A stretch of DNA of 43,187 bases from an uncultured Desulfovibrio sp. (GCF_949282365.1 NZ_CASDOY010000010.1:1-43187), one strand, 5' to 3'. Shown: positions 23,401 through 32,072, numbered from the stretch's first letter. Numbers and translations are program-made. The notes: generated by a model from the sequence alone, not told the origin.

Positions 23401-25589
23401 GCGGTGGCGTCCAGGCCTTCGTCCAGGCTTGCCGCCAGACGGCAGGTGCAGGGCAGGTCGTCCAGCATGGCGGCCAGTCCCTGCCGGGCGGCGGCATCAG
23501 GCGCGCAGACCAGCACGTCGGGCAGGGGGGGCGCATCCGCCGCAGCGGCGGGCCGCAGCTGCAGGGTGAAGATGATGGACGTGCCCCGGGGCCCGCTTTC
23601 CACGCCCAGGAAACCGCCGTGGCTCGCGGCCAGTTCCCAGATGCGGGCCAGGAGCGCGGCGGAACGCTGTTCCGGGGGCAGGCCCGTGCCCGTATCCCGG
23701 ACGTTGAAGAGCAGATGTCCGGGCTGCCGGCTGCCCGGCACATGGCGCACGGCGAAATGCACCTTGCCGCGGCTGGTGGCCCGCACGGCGTCCTCCAGCA
23801 GCAGGCGGACGATCTCGTCCAGTTCCGCGCCGGGGCCCAGATAGCGCTGTTCCAGATCGGGCGGCATGTACCAGCTCAGGCGGATGCCGGAGGCTTCGGC
23901 CATGCCGCTGCAGGCCTCGTGGGCCTGATGCAGCAGTTGCTGCAGGTCGAAGGCCGCTTCGTGATCCGCTGCGGCGCGGGGCTTCCCCTTGCTGTCCGCC
24001 GGGCCCTGGAGCAGGCTCAGGGCGCGCCGGGCGCAGCGGGCCATGATCTCGGCATGGGAGCGGGCCGCGGGCGGCAGGGAGCAGTGTTCGAGCTTCCTGT
24101 TCTGTTCCAGCAGGTCGCGCAGGGGAGCGGCCAGGGCCTGTTCCAGACGGCGGACCGCCGCGGGGTTTTCCGTGGCGGCGGGGCCCTGCGCCGGAGCTGC
24201 GGGAGCGGAGGGGGCTTGTGCCGGCGCGGCAGGGGCGCCGCCTGCGGGCCGGGAAAGCCCGGCCATGAGCGGCAGGCTGTTGCCGGCGTCATCCAGCAGA
24301 CGCAGGTTGGGATCCGTGATGGCCTGCATCTGGCCGGGACGGCCGAGGCCCAGGGGGGCGCCGGGCCCGTCGGCGGCTTCCCTGTCCATCGGGTGGCCGG
24401 GCGCGCTCATGCCCGCGATGATGAGGGCGCTCAGGGCCGTGCCCCACAGGGGCAGGGCGCCCTGGACAAAGGCCGGGACCAGCCCGCCCAGGTCGAGGAG
24501 GGCCAGGCCCGCGCCCAGGGCGGCCACCAGGCAGCCCAGCAGGAAGCGGCGGGCCCCCGGCACACCCATCAGCCAGGCGCCCAGGGTCGTGGGGATGAAG
24601 ATCAGGGCCAGCAGCGGCCAGAGCGGCAGGAAGCGGGCCAGCCAGGAAAAGTCGGGCCACAGGGGCAGCAGGGCCAGGACGGCGCCGGGCAGGGACAGGA
24701 TCAGGTACTGGATGTCCAGCGAGCGGGAGTGGCCGGCGGTCTGCATCAGGTGCCGGGCCAGGTGGGCCAGGAACATGAGGGCCAGGCCGGGGGCCATGGC
24801 GCTGGCGGCATCGGCGGGCGTGATGTTGCCCGCGCCGAGGTCGGGGCCGCCCAGCACGGCATGGGTCAGGGCAGCGCCCACATAGAGGGCCGTCCAGAAA
24901 CGCCACTGGCCGCGTTCGCTGATGCCGCGCAGCAGGGCCAGCAGCATGACCACGGCCAGGGCCAGCATGACGGCGGGGCCCTGCAGGCTTTCCGGCGCGG
25001 TGGCCAGGTTCTCCAGGCTGCGCAGGGTCGGCGCGAACCAGAGGGGCGGCTGGCCGTCCAGGCGGACATAGCAGATCTGCGGGCTTTCCCCGGGCTGGGG
25101 CAGGGGCAGGAGGTTGCGCCAGTTGGCGCGGCTTTCCTGCCATGTGGTCTGGCGGGACAGGGGATCGATGTCCGGTGTGTAGAGGATGGCCCCGGCGGGC
25201 ACGCCCTGACCGAGATCCAGCACCAGAGGCTGGACGTCTCCTGTCCCGGCGGGGATCTCCAGACGCAGCCAGGTCACGCCGCCGCTGCGGGGCAGCTGTC
25301 TGGGGTGCAGCGGCTGGAAGGAGACCGGCGCGCCCGGCGCGGCCACTTCTTCCACGCTCATGTCGCCGTCCGTGTCCAGAAAGGCCGATACATAGGGCAG
25401 GATGCGCAGCTGGCCCTGCGGCGATGCGGCGGTGGCGGCCAGGGGCAGGGCGGGCGTGGGAGCGGGGGCGGCGGGCGGTGCCGGCACCGCAAGGCAGGTG
25501 GCGGCCAGGGACACGACGAGCAGGAGCGGGACGGCCAGCCATGCCAGCCGGCGCATTCCGGTCCGTGGGGAAAGAAGGGCGTGCGTCAT
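20472..25589 (-). CDS. giant membrane hybrid sensor pseudokinase with Ala/Pro repeat region
   Basis: A 1705-residue protein. Residues 1-35 are a signal peptide or anchor. Residues ~60-180 are a periplasmic beta-rich 7TMR-DISM-type domain (PRSGGVTWLRLEIPAG, VLDLGQGVPAGAILYTPD). About seven membrane helices follow (205-395). Residues ~475-665 resemble a histidine-kinase core: a dimerisation-like segment near 480 with no phospho-His, an N box LLEDAVRAT (Asp replaces Asn), G1 box VRDTGTGLP and G2 GPRGTSIIFTL. Residues ~690-805 look like a receiver (DVLVCAPDAAARQGLAAML, PVAVLLVQGP) without the phospho-Asp. Then ~800 Ala/Pro/Asp-rich residues with a tandem duplication (~920-1265) and three EWVGEP motifs. 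Residues ~1630-1705 resemble an HPt helix bundle lacking His. Probably a signal scaffold. It lies downstream of a TPR gene in the same orientation. Confidence 0.7.
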   Translation of the reverse strand: MTHALLSPRTGMRRLAWLAVPLLLVVSLAATCLAVPAPPAAPAPTPALPLAATAASPQGQLRILPYVSAFLDTDGDMSVEEVAAPGAPVSFQPLHPRQLPRSGGVTWLRLEIPAGTGDVQPLVLDLGQGVPAGAILYTPDIDPLSRQTTWQESRANWRNLLPLPQPGESPQICYVRLDGQPPLWFAPTLRSLENLATAPESLQGPAVMLALAVVMLLALLRGISERGQWRFWTALYVGAALTHAVLGGPDLGAGNITPADAASAMAPGLALMFLAHLARHLMQTAGHSRSLDIQYLILSLPGAVLALLPLWPDFSWLARFLPLWPLLALIFIPTTLGAWLMGVPGARRFLLGCLVAALGAGLALLDLGGLVPAFVQGALPLWGTALSALIIAGMSAPGHPMDREAADGPGAPLGLGRPGQMQAITDPNLRLLDDAGNSLPLMAGLSRPAGGAPAAPAQAPSAPAAPAQGPAATENPAAVRRLEQALAAPLRDLLEQNRKLEHCSLPPAARSHAEIMARCARRALSLLQGPADSKGKPRAAADHEAAFDLQQLLHQAHEACSGMAEASGIRLSWYMPPDLEQRYLGPGAELDEIVRLLLEDAVRATSRGKVHFAVRHVPGSRQPGHLLFNVRDTGTGLPPEQRSAALLARIWELAASHGGFLGVESGPRGTSIIFTLQLRPAAAADAPPLPDVLVCAPDAAARQGLAAMLDDLPCTCRLAASLDEGLDATASAGRAPVAVLLVQGPEAAAAAAPLLLRYRRLAARTGPFGAVALTPDQSRWDALAHAGFSHALTLPVDADALRATVREILAGHDDVADLGAPLPEARPQQRTDREAPLPDLFGPAATDGTGMPELLLDDIAPGGPAPATAAGLAPAPGDGAVPDLFAVRSEKAPAPSGSEDGLELTEAMRLPDGQDGPAAPAPDAATDVAQDRAPDAAAPVTENLPDDDATTAVPGPADAAGAPPAVDVLQAADSTARPAPAQADAAPLDGDGHAGEGAGSPAPVVPAAEATESPLTQESAAAAPMTPAAADAAAHDAAPVAQDAPGCAPAEAAGTAPGPDEAPDEAPDADITGTAPAAEAADSLPARTDGPAAPAPDAATDAAQDRAPDAMAAAAPVAENLPDDATTAVPGPADAAGAPLAAGVLQAADGAARPAPAQDDAGPQDDDGHAGEGTGSPAPAVAAAEAPESPLTQESDAAAPMTPAAADAAAHDAAPVAQDAPGCAPAEAAGTTPGPDEAPDADVTDTAPAAEAADSLPARTDGPAAPLTPSRSRAPVFPSFPADSGLDDPAGGYVSPSPRNAGEWVGEPMPIGTPVGRPAPARAQAAPAASRPVFPGAPLHQAAPQTSGEHAEEWVGEPVPIAPSRTPAFPSFPGDSGAAAPAGGYVSPSLRNAGEWVGEPMPIGTPVSRPAPAQTQDAPTPVETVVTVRPRRQAGAAEEIARQLGKPSLVPTNRSALITPQPRKDDSGAQTATGQPAFPGAPSSAAPQAVPDSRDVSSPPDMTPDTNALLRSGQEEMSRTRAAANTLMRFLNRFRAGGPLHPGTGGDADGVPAPVPVQERQGTPRPIPRKETSGDGQDDIPAGTNPWIERGSAPRPAPVSRPPMPPQPERPQPPEDPDDPLPALMWRLDKYLGDAAYALEQRRLHLVADAAGRLAAEAEGYGFRVLGRMARCVESAGRAKDLQAVTDLLPELAAAVERHRISLDS
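21793..22830 (-). repeat. tandem 516/522-bp in-frame duplication within the sensor gene
   Basis: Two adjacent, highly similar units, 21793-22308 and 22309-22830, encode about 172 and 174 residues each of Ala/Pro/Asp-rich sequence. Landmarks such as DSLPARTDGPAAP, GHAGEG and HDAAPVAQDAPGCAPAEAAG recur once per unit. A short partial third copy extends to about 22860. Differences are small in-frame indels and substitutions. Confidence 0.85.
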
Positions 25590-25739
25590 GCTTTTCTACC
25601 TTGGGCCTGCGCCCGTCGGGCGGACAGGCCCCGAAAAAATGCCGGGACAGGCGGGACGGGGCGGGAGCGGGAGGGCCGGCCGCTGGCGGCCGGGCGGCCT
25701 GTCCCGCTCCGGCCGGGCGGCAGCCGGCGTCCTGCCGGA

Positions 25740-26474
25740 TCAGTGCAGATGCTTGATCAGTTCCGAGACAGGGGTCCCGTCCGGCGCGTGGGCGCCGGGG
25801 TCCGCCGCCAGCAGGCGCCGCCAGGCGGCCTCGGCTTCGTCCTTGCGCTTGAGATCGTAATAAAGGACCACGCCTTGGTTGAACAGGGCGTTCCTGTGGC
25901 CGGGATGGACGCGCTCCGCCTCGCGGAAGGCCTTGAGGGCGTCGTCGAAGCGCTGGAGCTCGCGGTACATGATGCCCAGGTCGGTGAGGACGTTGGCATT
26001 GCCGGGCTGCAGGCTCAGGGCTTTTTCATAGGCCGTGACGGCCGCGGCCGGGTTCTGGTTGTCGAACTGGAAGTTGCCCAGCCTGATCCAGTGTTCCGCC
26101 TTGCCGGGCTCTTTGACCGCGGCTTCCTGCAATTTGAGCAGGGCGCTGTTCAGCTCGGGAGAAAGGGTCGCCGCCTGCTGCCGTGCGCCGCCCTGTTGCT
26201 GCGCGGCGGCCTGCGGGGCGTTTTGGGCGGCCGGAGCTGCCTGCTGTGCGACGGCCTGCTGCCGGGAGGCCGGGGCCTGGCGGCTGTCCAGGAAGCCGGG
26301 CAGCATGCTGCCGATGCACAGGCCCAGGGCAAGGGCCGCCGCCATGCCGAGCATGCAGGCGCCCAGGGAAACGGTGGTCCCGCGGGCCGGGGCCGTCTGG
26401 GCCTGGTCCGGCGTGGACGCCGGGGCGGGGGCTGCGGCCGGAGCCGCTTGGGTGGAGGTCTTTTTCTTGGCCAT
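25740..26474 (-). CDS. membrane-anchored TPR protein
   Basis: A 244-residue protein. A lysine-start, Ala/Pro-rich cytoplasmic segment (1-35) precedes one membrane helix (36-58, SLGACMLGMAAALALGLCIGSML), then a Gln/Ala-rich linker and about three tetratricopeptide repeats (124-225: KAEHWIRLGNFQFDNQNPAAAVTAYEK region; ANVLTDLGIMYRELQRFDDALKAF; RNALFNQGVVLYYDLKRKDEAEAAW). The architecture resembles NrfG/CcmH-like TPR anchors, but no cytochrome maturation gene is nearby. TPRs mediate protein contacts, likely in the periplasm. ATG 26474 follows GAGGAG by 6 bases. It lies 150 bases upstream of the giant sensor gene on the same strand. Confidence 0.83.
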   Translation of the reverse strand: MAKKKTSTQAAPAAAPAPASTPDQAQTAPARGTTVSLGACMLGMAAALALGLCIGSMLPGFLDSRQAPASRQQAVAQQAAPAAQNAPQAAAQQQGGARQQAATLSPELNSALLKLQEAAVKEPGKAEHWIRLGNFQFDNQNPAAAVTAYEKALSLQPGNANVLTDLGIMYRELQRFDDALKAFREAERVHPGHRNALFNQGVVLYYDLKRKDEAEAAWRRLLAADPGAHAPDGTPVSELIKHLH

Positions 26475-26637
26475 GGATGCTCCTCTGTGATCAGCGGGCA
26501 CGGGTGGCCGTCTTCCCGTGCGCTGTCCGGCGGACGGGGCGGCTGTCCCGGGGCGGCCCGAGAGCCTTTTCTTTCGCTGAAGTGGTGGCAAGAGTAGCCG
26601 CAGCCCGGCAAAGAGGCAAGCCTGCGCCGTGTCCGGC

Positions 26638-27981
26638 CTAGTTGAAACTGAGCGTGGCCCGGCCCTGCTTGAGCATCATGCGGGCCAGGGGCAGGTCGCG
26701 CCACCAGAGGGCGGCCTCGTTGCCGGAGAGCCCCGTCTGGCGGCTCTGGCCGCTGAGCAGGGCCGTGATGTCCGCGATGTCCTCCAGCACCAGACTGTGC
26801 GCCGGATCGGGCGCGGCGGGCAGCAGGCAGCGCAGGCGGGGCGCCATGTGCAGGCGGCCTCCGGCCAGACGGCCCAGCAGGGCCCCCTGCCAGACGAAGC
26901 CCTGTGGCAGCAGCAGGTCGGCATGGGCCGGGATGAAGCGCACCTGTTCGCCGTAGATGCGCGCCTCCCCGGCGGGCAGGCGGCCGGGATCGCAGCAGGG
27001 ACCGGCCAGGGCGCTGCGGGGCACCACCTGCCCCTGGGGCGGGGCGGGCCGGGCGTCGCGCCGGTTGCGGCCGCGGGCCGCGTTGCGGGCGGCCGTGCGT
27101 GCGTCGGGCCCGGTACAGGGCGGCGGCAGCTCGGGGGCGGGGGCGTCCGCCGGTTTGCGCAGCAGGGCCACATAGAAGCCCTGGGCCGCCGAACGCGCAC
27201 CGTCCACGCGCAGGGTGCCCTCGCCGCCGGGGCGCTGTTCCCAGACGAAGCCCGCGAACGGCGTCAGGGGCTCGCGCACCAGCCCCAGTTCCTGCTCGGC
27301 GAAGCGTACCTGGGCCTCGTTCTCGTCGTCATTGGTGGTGCAGGTGGAGTAGACCACGCGGCCGCCGGGGCGCAGCAGGCGTGCGGCATGGGCCAGCAGC
27401 AGCTGTTGCAGGCCCACCAGGCCCTTGAGCTTGTCGCCCTGCCAGAGCTTGAGCACCTGGGGGTTCTTCTCCACCGTGCCCCAGCCCGAACAGGGCGGAT
27501 CCAGCTGGATGGCGTCCCAGGTGCCGGGGCTCAGGGGCAGGGCCTGCCCCTCGTAGGAGCAGGTGCCCACCTGCGGCAGGTTGCAGGCGTGCAGGTTGGC
27601 GCGCAGGGTGGCCAGCCGGGCGCGGGAGAGTTCGTTGCCCAGCACGAAGCCGCTGCCGCCCGTGAGCTGGCCGAGGAAGCCCGTCTTGCTGCCCGGGCTG
27701 GCGCACATGTCCAGCACGGCCTCGCCCTGACGGGGCGCGAGGGCCAGGGGCGGCAGCATGGACGAGCGGTCCTGGATATAGATGTAGCCGAAAAAGGCGG
27801 CCAGCGAGGAACCCAGCGGACGGGGCTCGCACAGCAGCCTGCGGCAGAAGGGCGAAAAAGGTTCGGGCTCGAAGTCATAGCCCTGGGCGCGCAGCAGCCG
27901 CTCCACTTGCGGCATCTGCTCCGGCGGGCAGACCAGTCGGAAGGAACGCCCCGCGGGGCGGGAAGGATTGGCGGTATTCAT
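26638..27981 (-). CDS. RsmB/RsmF-type (NOL1/NOP2/Sun) rRNA m5C methyltransferase
   Basis: A 447-residue SAM-dependent RNA cytosine-C5 methyltransferase. The SAM site is VLDMCASPGSKTGFLGQL. Both catalytic cysteines are present: DPPCSGWGT (motif IV) and VYSTCTTNDDENEAQV (motif VI, TC). The N-terminal ~75 residues fit the short PUA-less preceding domain seen in RsmF/YebU relatives. The C-terminal ~160 residues, after a basic Arg/Ala-rich linker (TAARNAARGRNRR), form an RNA-binding extension resembling RsmF's C-terminal domains. The likely target is a 16S rRNA cytidine. The upstream ribosome site is a weak AAGG. Transcribed independently of the TPR gene as far as can be seen. Confidence 0.88.
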   Translation of the reverse strand: MNTANPSRPAGRSFRLVCPPEQMPQVERLLRAQGYDFEPEPFSPFCRRLLCEPRPLGSSLAAFFGYIYIQDRSSMLPPLALAPRQGEAVLDMCASPGSKTGFLGQLTGGSGFVLGNELSRARLATLRANLHACNLPQVGTCSYEGQALPLSPGTWDAIQLDPPCSGWGTVEKNPQVLKLWQGDKLKGLVGLQQLLLAHAARLLRPGGRVVYSTCTTNDDENEAQVRFAEQELGLVREPLTPFAGFVWEQRPGGEGTLRVDGARSAAQGFYVALLRKPADAPAPELPPPCTGPDARTAARNAARGRNRRDARPAPPQGQVVPRSALAGPCCDPGRLPAGEARIYGEQVRFIPAHADLLLPQGFVWQGALLGRLAGGRLHMAPRLRCLLPAAPDPAHSLVLEDIADITALLSGQSRQTGLSGNEAALWWRDLPLARMMLKQGRATLSFN

Positions 27982-28295
27982 GGGCCTTTTTTAGCTGTTC
28001 CGCGCGGAGGGGGCAAGAGCGCCGGGGCCGCTGCGGGCACGACGGGGCCGACGCCGGCCGGAAAGGTCGTGGAAACGGGCTCCCGGGCCCGCTGCCCGCG
28101 GGCCTGCCGCGTTTTTCCGGGGAACGTCCTCCAGAGATCCGGGCACGTCCCGTTTGCGGCGCACGGCTGCCGGCACGTCCCCGGACGGAGCCCCTCCGGC
28201 CTGTCCCGTTCCGGGGCCGCTGCCGCGCCACGACCGCGCAGGGGGCGTCCGCACGGCGCCGTCCTGCGCGCGGCGGGACGGGAGTCCCTTTCAAG
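27982..28295. other. intergenic region between divergent genes, no gene seen
   Basis: About 310 bases of GC-rich sequence between the methyltransferase start and the promoter at 28296. No motif-bearing frame on either strand; no T-tailed hairpin. Confidence 0.45.
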
Positions 28296-28324
28296 TTGCA
28301 CGGCGGGCCAAGTATCGCTATAGT
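28296..28324 (+). promoter_or_regulatory. sigma-70-like promoter of the VCBS-repeat gene
   Basis: TTGCAC (28296-28301), a 17-base spacer, then TATAGT (28319-28324). Transcription would start near 28331, leaving a leader of about 115 bases before ATG 28445. Confidence 0.6.
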
Positions 28325-28444
28325 TCCGGTGCCGTGGGCTTTGGACCACCGCCGGGATGACGGCGGCTCCCGTCCGCCGGCGGCGCGACGGTCCGTCTTG
28401 CGGGCCGCGGCCGACGTACGCAGACAACTGCAAGGAGTTTTTGA

Positions 28445-30073
28445 ATGAAATTTGCCATGAGACTGGCGTTTGCCGCCTGCCTGATGCTGGTGCTGGGCCT
28501 CCAGGCCCAGGCTGCCCAGGCCAAATCCTTCGTCCTGCTGCCGTTCGAGGTGCATGCTCCCCAGAACTACAGCTATCTGTCCAAGGCCGTGCCCTCCACC
28601 CTGATGGGCCGCCTCAACAGCGCCGGGGTCCAGGGCAGCATGGGGCCGCGCAAGGCCGCTTCCGCCGCCGAGGCCCGCCAACTGATGGGCCGCGCCGATT
28701 ATGCCCTGTGGGGCACGGTGAGCGTCATGGGCAATGACTGCACCATCGCCCTCAACAGCGTGGACAAGAACGGCGCCACCTGGAGCAATACGGCCCAGGG
28801 CCCCATGAGCGCCCTGAACGCCACGGTGCAGCGTCTGGCCGGGGCCTTCTCCTCCGAAGTGCTGGGCGTGGCCGGGGCCGCCGCGGCCAGCCGCGCCAGC
28901 CGTTCGGACATCATCCGCAACGAGACCGGGCAGCAGGAATCCTACCTGAACCCGCAGTTCCGCTATCAGGGCAATTCCGGCGACGGCTCGCGCATCCGCA
29001 GCCAGCGCATCAAGGAAGAGATGGTGGATATGGCCGTGGCCGACTTCAACGGTGACGGCCGCAACGAGATCGCCATCCTGCACGACCACCGCCTGAGCAT
29101 GTATGTCTGGGGCAAGGACGGCCGCCTGAACAAGCTGGACGAGATCACCGTCTCGCGCAGCAACCTGAACTTCTCCATGCGCGCCATCGACCTCAACCGC
29201 GACGGCGCCAAGGAGCTGGTGGTGGCCACCTTCGAGGAGGACAGCAACCGTCCCTACTCCTATTTCTACGGCTTCCGCGGCAACAAGTTCAAGGAAGTGG
29301 CCAAGCGCTGCGCCTACTTCGCCAGCGTCATCAACATGCCGCCTTCCTACCAGCCCGTGCTGGTGGGCCAGGGCTGGGACTCCATCAAGCTCTTCGCTCC
29401 CGGCGTGTACACGATGGTCAAGCAGAACGGGACCTATGTGCTGGGCCAGCGCATCACCCTGCCCACCGGCGCCAATGTCTTCAACGTGGCCTGGATGCCC
29501 GGCAAGAGCGGTGACCAGCTCGTGATGCTGACCGACGACGAACGCATCAAGATCTTCCAGGGCGCCAACCAGACCCTGATCCACACCACCATGGAACGCT
29601 TCTCCGGTTCCGCCACCGGCATGGAACACTACAAGGGCATGCCGGGCCTGGGCGTGGACCGCAACTACCAGCTGCCCAGCAAGTACTTCGCGCCCATGCG
29701 CCTCATCGTGGCCGACATCGGCCATACCGGCGAGTACACCCTGCTGGTCAACAAGCCCGTTTCCACCGCGGCCCAGATCTTCGACCGTTACCGCTACTTC
29801 CCCCAGGGCGAGATCCATGCCCTGTTCTGGGACGGCGTGGGCCTGGGCCTGAAGTGGAAGACCCGCCGCATCCGCGGTTCCGTGGCGGCCGTGGACCTGG
29901 CCGACTTCAACAACAACGGCATCCTGGACCTGGTGGTGGGCATCAACACCTCGCCCGACCTGGGCGTGGGCAGCCGCCAGTGCATGGTCACCGCCTATCC
30001 GCTGGACGTGTCGCAGATGAATCCCAATGCGCCCGCGGACCTCAGCGATTTTGAAGTGACCCCCAACTATTAA
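28445..30073 (+). CDS. exported VCBS/FG-GAP repeat protein
   Basis: A 542-residue secreted or envelope protein. Residues 1-26 are a Sec signal peptide ending AQA before KSFVLLPF. Residues 27-140 form an N-terminal domain resembling the TolB-like/FlgO-like nucleoside-free fold (SYLSKAVPSTLMGRL, RADYALWGTVSV). The rest is a beta-propeller-like region with FG-GAP/VCBS calcium-type loops: VADFNGDGRNEIAIL, DLNRDGAKELVVAT and DLADFNNNGILDLVVG. Such proteins act at the cell surface or periplasm; no partner is indicated. AAGGAG precedes the ATG, and both a promoter and a terminator frame the gene as a single transcription unit, which suggests it is well expressed. Confidence 0.82.
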   Translation: MKFAMRLAFAACLMLVLGLQAQAAQAKSFVLLPFEVHAPQNYSYLSKAVPSTLMGRLNSAGVQGSMGPRKAASAAEARQLMGRADYALWGTVSVMGNDCTIALNSVDKNGATWSNTAQGPMSALNATVQRLAGAFSSEVLGVAGAAAASRASRSDIIRNETGQQESYLNPQFRYQGNSGDGSRIRSQRIKEEMVDMAVADFNGDGRNEIAILHDHRLSMYVWGKDGRLNKLDEITVSRSNLNFSMRAIDLNRDGAKELVVATFEEDSNRPYSYFYGFRGNKFKEVAKRCAYFASVINMPPSYQPVLVGQGWDSIKLFAPGVYTMVKQNGTYVLGQRITLPTGANVFNVAWMPGKSGDQLVMLTDDERIKIFQGANQTLIHTTMERFSGSATGMEHYKGMPGLGVDRNYQLPSKYFAPMRLIVADIGHTGEYTLLVNKPVSTAAQIFDRYRYFPQGEIHALFWDGVGLGLKWKTRRIRGSVAAVDLADFNNNGILDLVVGINTSPDLGVGSRQCMVTAYPLDVSQMNPNAPADLSDFEVTPNY

Positions 30074-30081
30074 GGCAAAGC

Positions 30082-30122
30082 GGCCCCGTCCTGCGTCGCG
30101 GCGATGCGGGGCGGGGCCTTTT
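30082..30122 (+). terminator. terminator after the VCBS-repeat gene
   Basis: GGCCCCG (30082-30088) pairs with CGGGGCC near 30112-30118, with further pairing inside, followed by TTTT. Confidence 0.7.
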
Positions 30123-30174
30123 GGGCGGCTTCGGCTGCGCAGACGTGTTGCGTTTTCTTTTCAGGGAGGAGATT

Positions 30175-31473
30175 GTGCGCATCCTGGTTATCGGTTCCGG
30201 CGGGCGTGAGCACGCCCTGGTGTGGAAGCTCAGGCAGAGCCCTCAGGTGAGTGAGATTTTTGCGGCCCCCGGCAACGGCGGCACCGCGCGCGAGGGGGCC
30301 GTCAACGTGGCTGTGGCCGCCGATGATCTGGACGGGCTGGTGGAACTGGCCCGCAAGGAGAAGATCGACCTGGTGGTGCCCGGCCCCGAACTGCCCCTGA
30401 CCATGGGCATCACCGACCGCATGCGCGAGGCCGGCATCCCCTGCTTCGGCCCGGACGGCTACTGCGCCCGGCTGGAAGGCAGCAAGGCCTTCGCCAAGGA
30501 CGTCATGAACCGCGCCGGTGTGCCCACGGCCTTCAGCCAGGTCTTCACCGATCCCGACAAGGCCAAGAACGCCGTGGTCAAGCTGGGCGCGCCCCTGGTG
30601 ATCAAGGCCGACGGCCTGGCCGCCGGCAAGGGCGTGGTGGTGGCCAAGACCAGCCAGGAAGCCCTGGACGCCGTGGACGACATCATGTGCAAGCGCGCCT
30701 ACGGCGCTGCCGGGGCCAAGATCGTCATCGAGGAGTTCCTGGTGGGCGAGGAGGCCTCCTTCCTCTGCTTCTGCGACGGTGCCACGGCCGTGCCCCTGCC
30801 CTCGGCCCAGGACCACAAGGCCGCCTATGACGGCGACCAGGGCCCCAACACCGGCGGCATGGGCGCGTACAGCCCGGCCCCCATCCTGCCCCGCGACGAC
30901 GCCGAAGCCATGGCCGATACGGTCATCCGGCCCATCCTCGCCGCGCTGGCCAGGGACGGCCACCCCTTCGTGGGCGTGCTCTACGCCGGTCTGATGATGA
31001 CCGCCGACGGCCCCAAGGTGCTGGAATACAATACCCGTTTCGGCGACCCCGAATGCCAGCCCCTGCTCATGCGCCTGGAAGGCGATCTGGTGCAGGTGAT
31101 GCTGGACTGCATCGCAGGCAAGCTCCGTCCCGAAAGCCTGTCCTATACCGATGAAACCGCCCTGGGCGTGGTGGTGGCTGCCGAAGGCTATCCGCATGCC
31201 TATCCCAAGGGCATGGTCATCGATGGCCTGGACGAAGCCGACGCCCTGCCCGGCGTCAAGGTCTTCCACAGCGGCACCAGGGCCGTGGACGGCAAGACCC
31301 TTTCCAGCGGCGGGCGCGTGCTCTGCGTGACCGCGCTGGGCAAGACCCTGGCCGATGCCCAGGCCCGCGCCTATGAAGGCGTGAAGGCCATCCGCATGGA
31401 CAAGAGTTTCCACCGCAGCGATATCGGCCAGAAGGGCATCCGCCGTCTGGAACAGCTGGCGCAGGAAAAGTAA
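30175..31473 (+). CDS. purD: phosphoribosylamine-glycine ligase (GAR synthetase)
   Basis: A 432-residue ATP-grasp enzyme of purine synthesis that condenses phosphoribosylamine with glycine. The N-terminus MRILVIGSGGREHALVWKL is the diagnostic GARS domain, and later motifs are VIKADGLAAGKGVVVA (ATP-binding), EEFLVGEEASFLCFCDG, GPNTGGMGAYSPAP and LEYNTRFGDPECQPLL (metal-binding). It starts with GTG at 30175, 4 bases after AGGGAGGA. Length is normal. purE follows 35 bases later in an apparent operon. Confidence 0.96.
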   Translation: MRILVIGSGGREHALVWKLRQSPQVSEIFAAPGNGGTAREGAVNVAVAADDLDGLVELARKEKIDLVVPGPELPLTMGITDRMREAGIPCFGPDGYCARLEGSKAFAKDVMNRAGVPTAFSQVFTDPDKAKNAVVKLGAPLVIKADGLAAGKGVVVAKTSQEALDAVDDIMCKRAYGAAGAKIVIEEFLVGEEASFLCFCDGATAVPLPSAQDHKAAYDGDQGPNTGGMGAYSPAPILPRDDAEAMADTVIRPILAALARDGHPFVGVLYAGLMMTADGPKVLEYNTRFGDPECQPLLMRLEGDLVQVMLDCIAGKLRPESLSYTDETALGVVVAAEGYPHAYPKGMVIDGLDEADALPGVKVFHSGTRAVDGKTLSSGGRVLCVTALGKTLADAQARAYEGVKAIRMDKSFHRSDIGQKGIRRLEQLAQEK

Positions 31474-31508
31474 GCAAGCGCGGCTTCGCGCCGCATAAAG
31501 GAACAGTT

Positions 31509-32009
31509 ATGGCTCAAGTCGTCATCATGATGGGCTCCAAGTCCGATGAGGAAAAGGTCAGCCCCTGCGTGGACGTGTTGCGTTCGCTGGGCATCTCCTA
31601 CCTCTTCACGGTCAGCTCCGCCCACCGTACCCCCGAGCGCACGGAAAAGATCCTGCGCGAACAGGAAGCCGCCGGCGCCAGGGTCTTCATCTGCGCCGCC
31701 GGCATGGCCGCGCATCTGGCCGGCGCCGTGGCCGCCCGCACCACCCGTCCCGTCATCGGCATCCCGGTCTCCGGCGGCCTGATGGGCGGCATGGACGCCA
31801 TGCTCGCCACCGTGCAGATGCCTCCCGGATTCCCGGTGGCCACCGTGGCCATGGACAAGGCCGGCGCGCGCAACGCCGCCTGGCTGGCCGCCCAGATCCT
31901 GGCCGTGGCCGACCCCGAACTGGACGGGAAGATCCGCGCCGCCCGCGCCAAGATGCAGGCCGGCGTGGAAGAAGCCGCCGCCGAGATCGAAGCCAGGTAC
32001 GGCTGCTAG
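31509..32009 (+). CDS. purE: N5-carboxyaminoimidazole ribonucleotide mutase
   Basis: A 166-residue class I PurE that converts N5-CAIR to CAIR in purine synthesis. Motifs are VVIMMGSKSDEEKVSPC, VSSAHRTPERT (active-site His), ICAAGMAAHLAGAVAART and IGIPVSGGLMGGMDAMLATVQMPPGFPVATVAM. It is cotranscribed with purD and closed by a strong terminator. Confidence 0.96.
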   Translation: MAQVVIMMGSKSDEEKVSPCVDVLRSLGISYLFTVSSAHRTPERTEKILREQEAAGARVFICAAGMAAHLAGAVAARTTRPVIGIPVSGGLMGGMDAMLATVQMPPGFPVATVAMDKAGARNAAWLAAQILAVADPELDGKIRAARAKMQAGVEEAAAEIEARYGC

Positions 32010-32036
32010 CCGGCCGGACAGGCAAGGAACGCTGCG

Positions 32037-32072
32037 GGGCGGAAGGGAGAGGCTCTCCCTTCCGCCCTTTTT
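32037..32072 (+). terminator. terminator of purD-purE
   Basis: A perfect 14-bp stem with a three-base loop (32037-32067) followed by five T residues. Confidence 0.92.

Noticed and set aside
20211..26597. 2128-codon plus-strand open frame, the longest in the window
   Set aside because: It is antisense to the sensor pseudokinase and TPR genes. Its translation is Gly/Arg/Gln/Ala-rich low complexity without domains, as expected for the complement of an Ala/Pro-rich gene.
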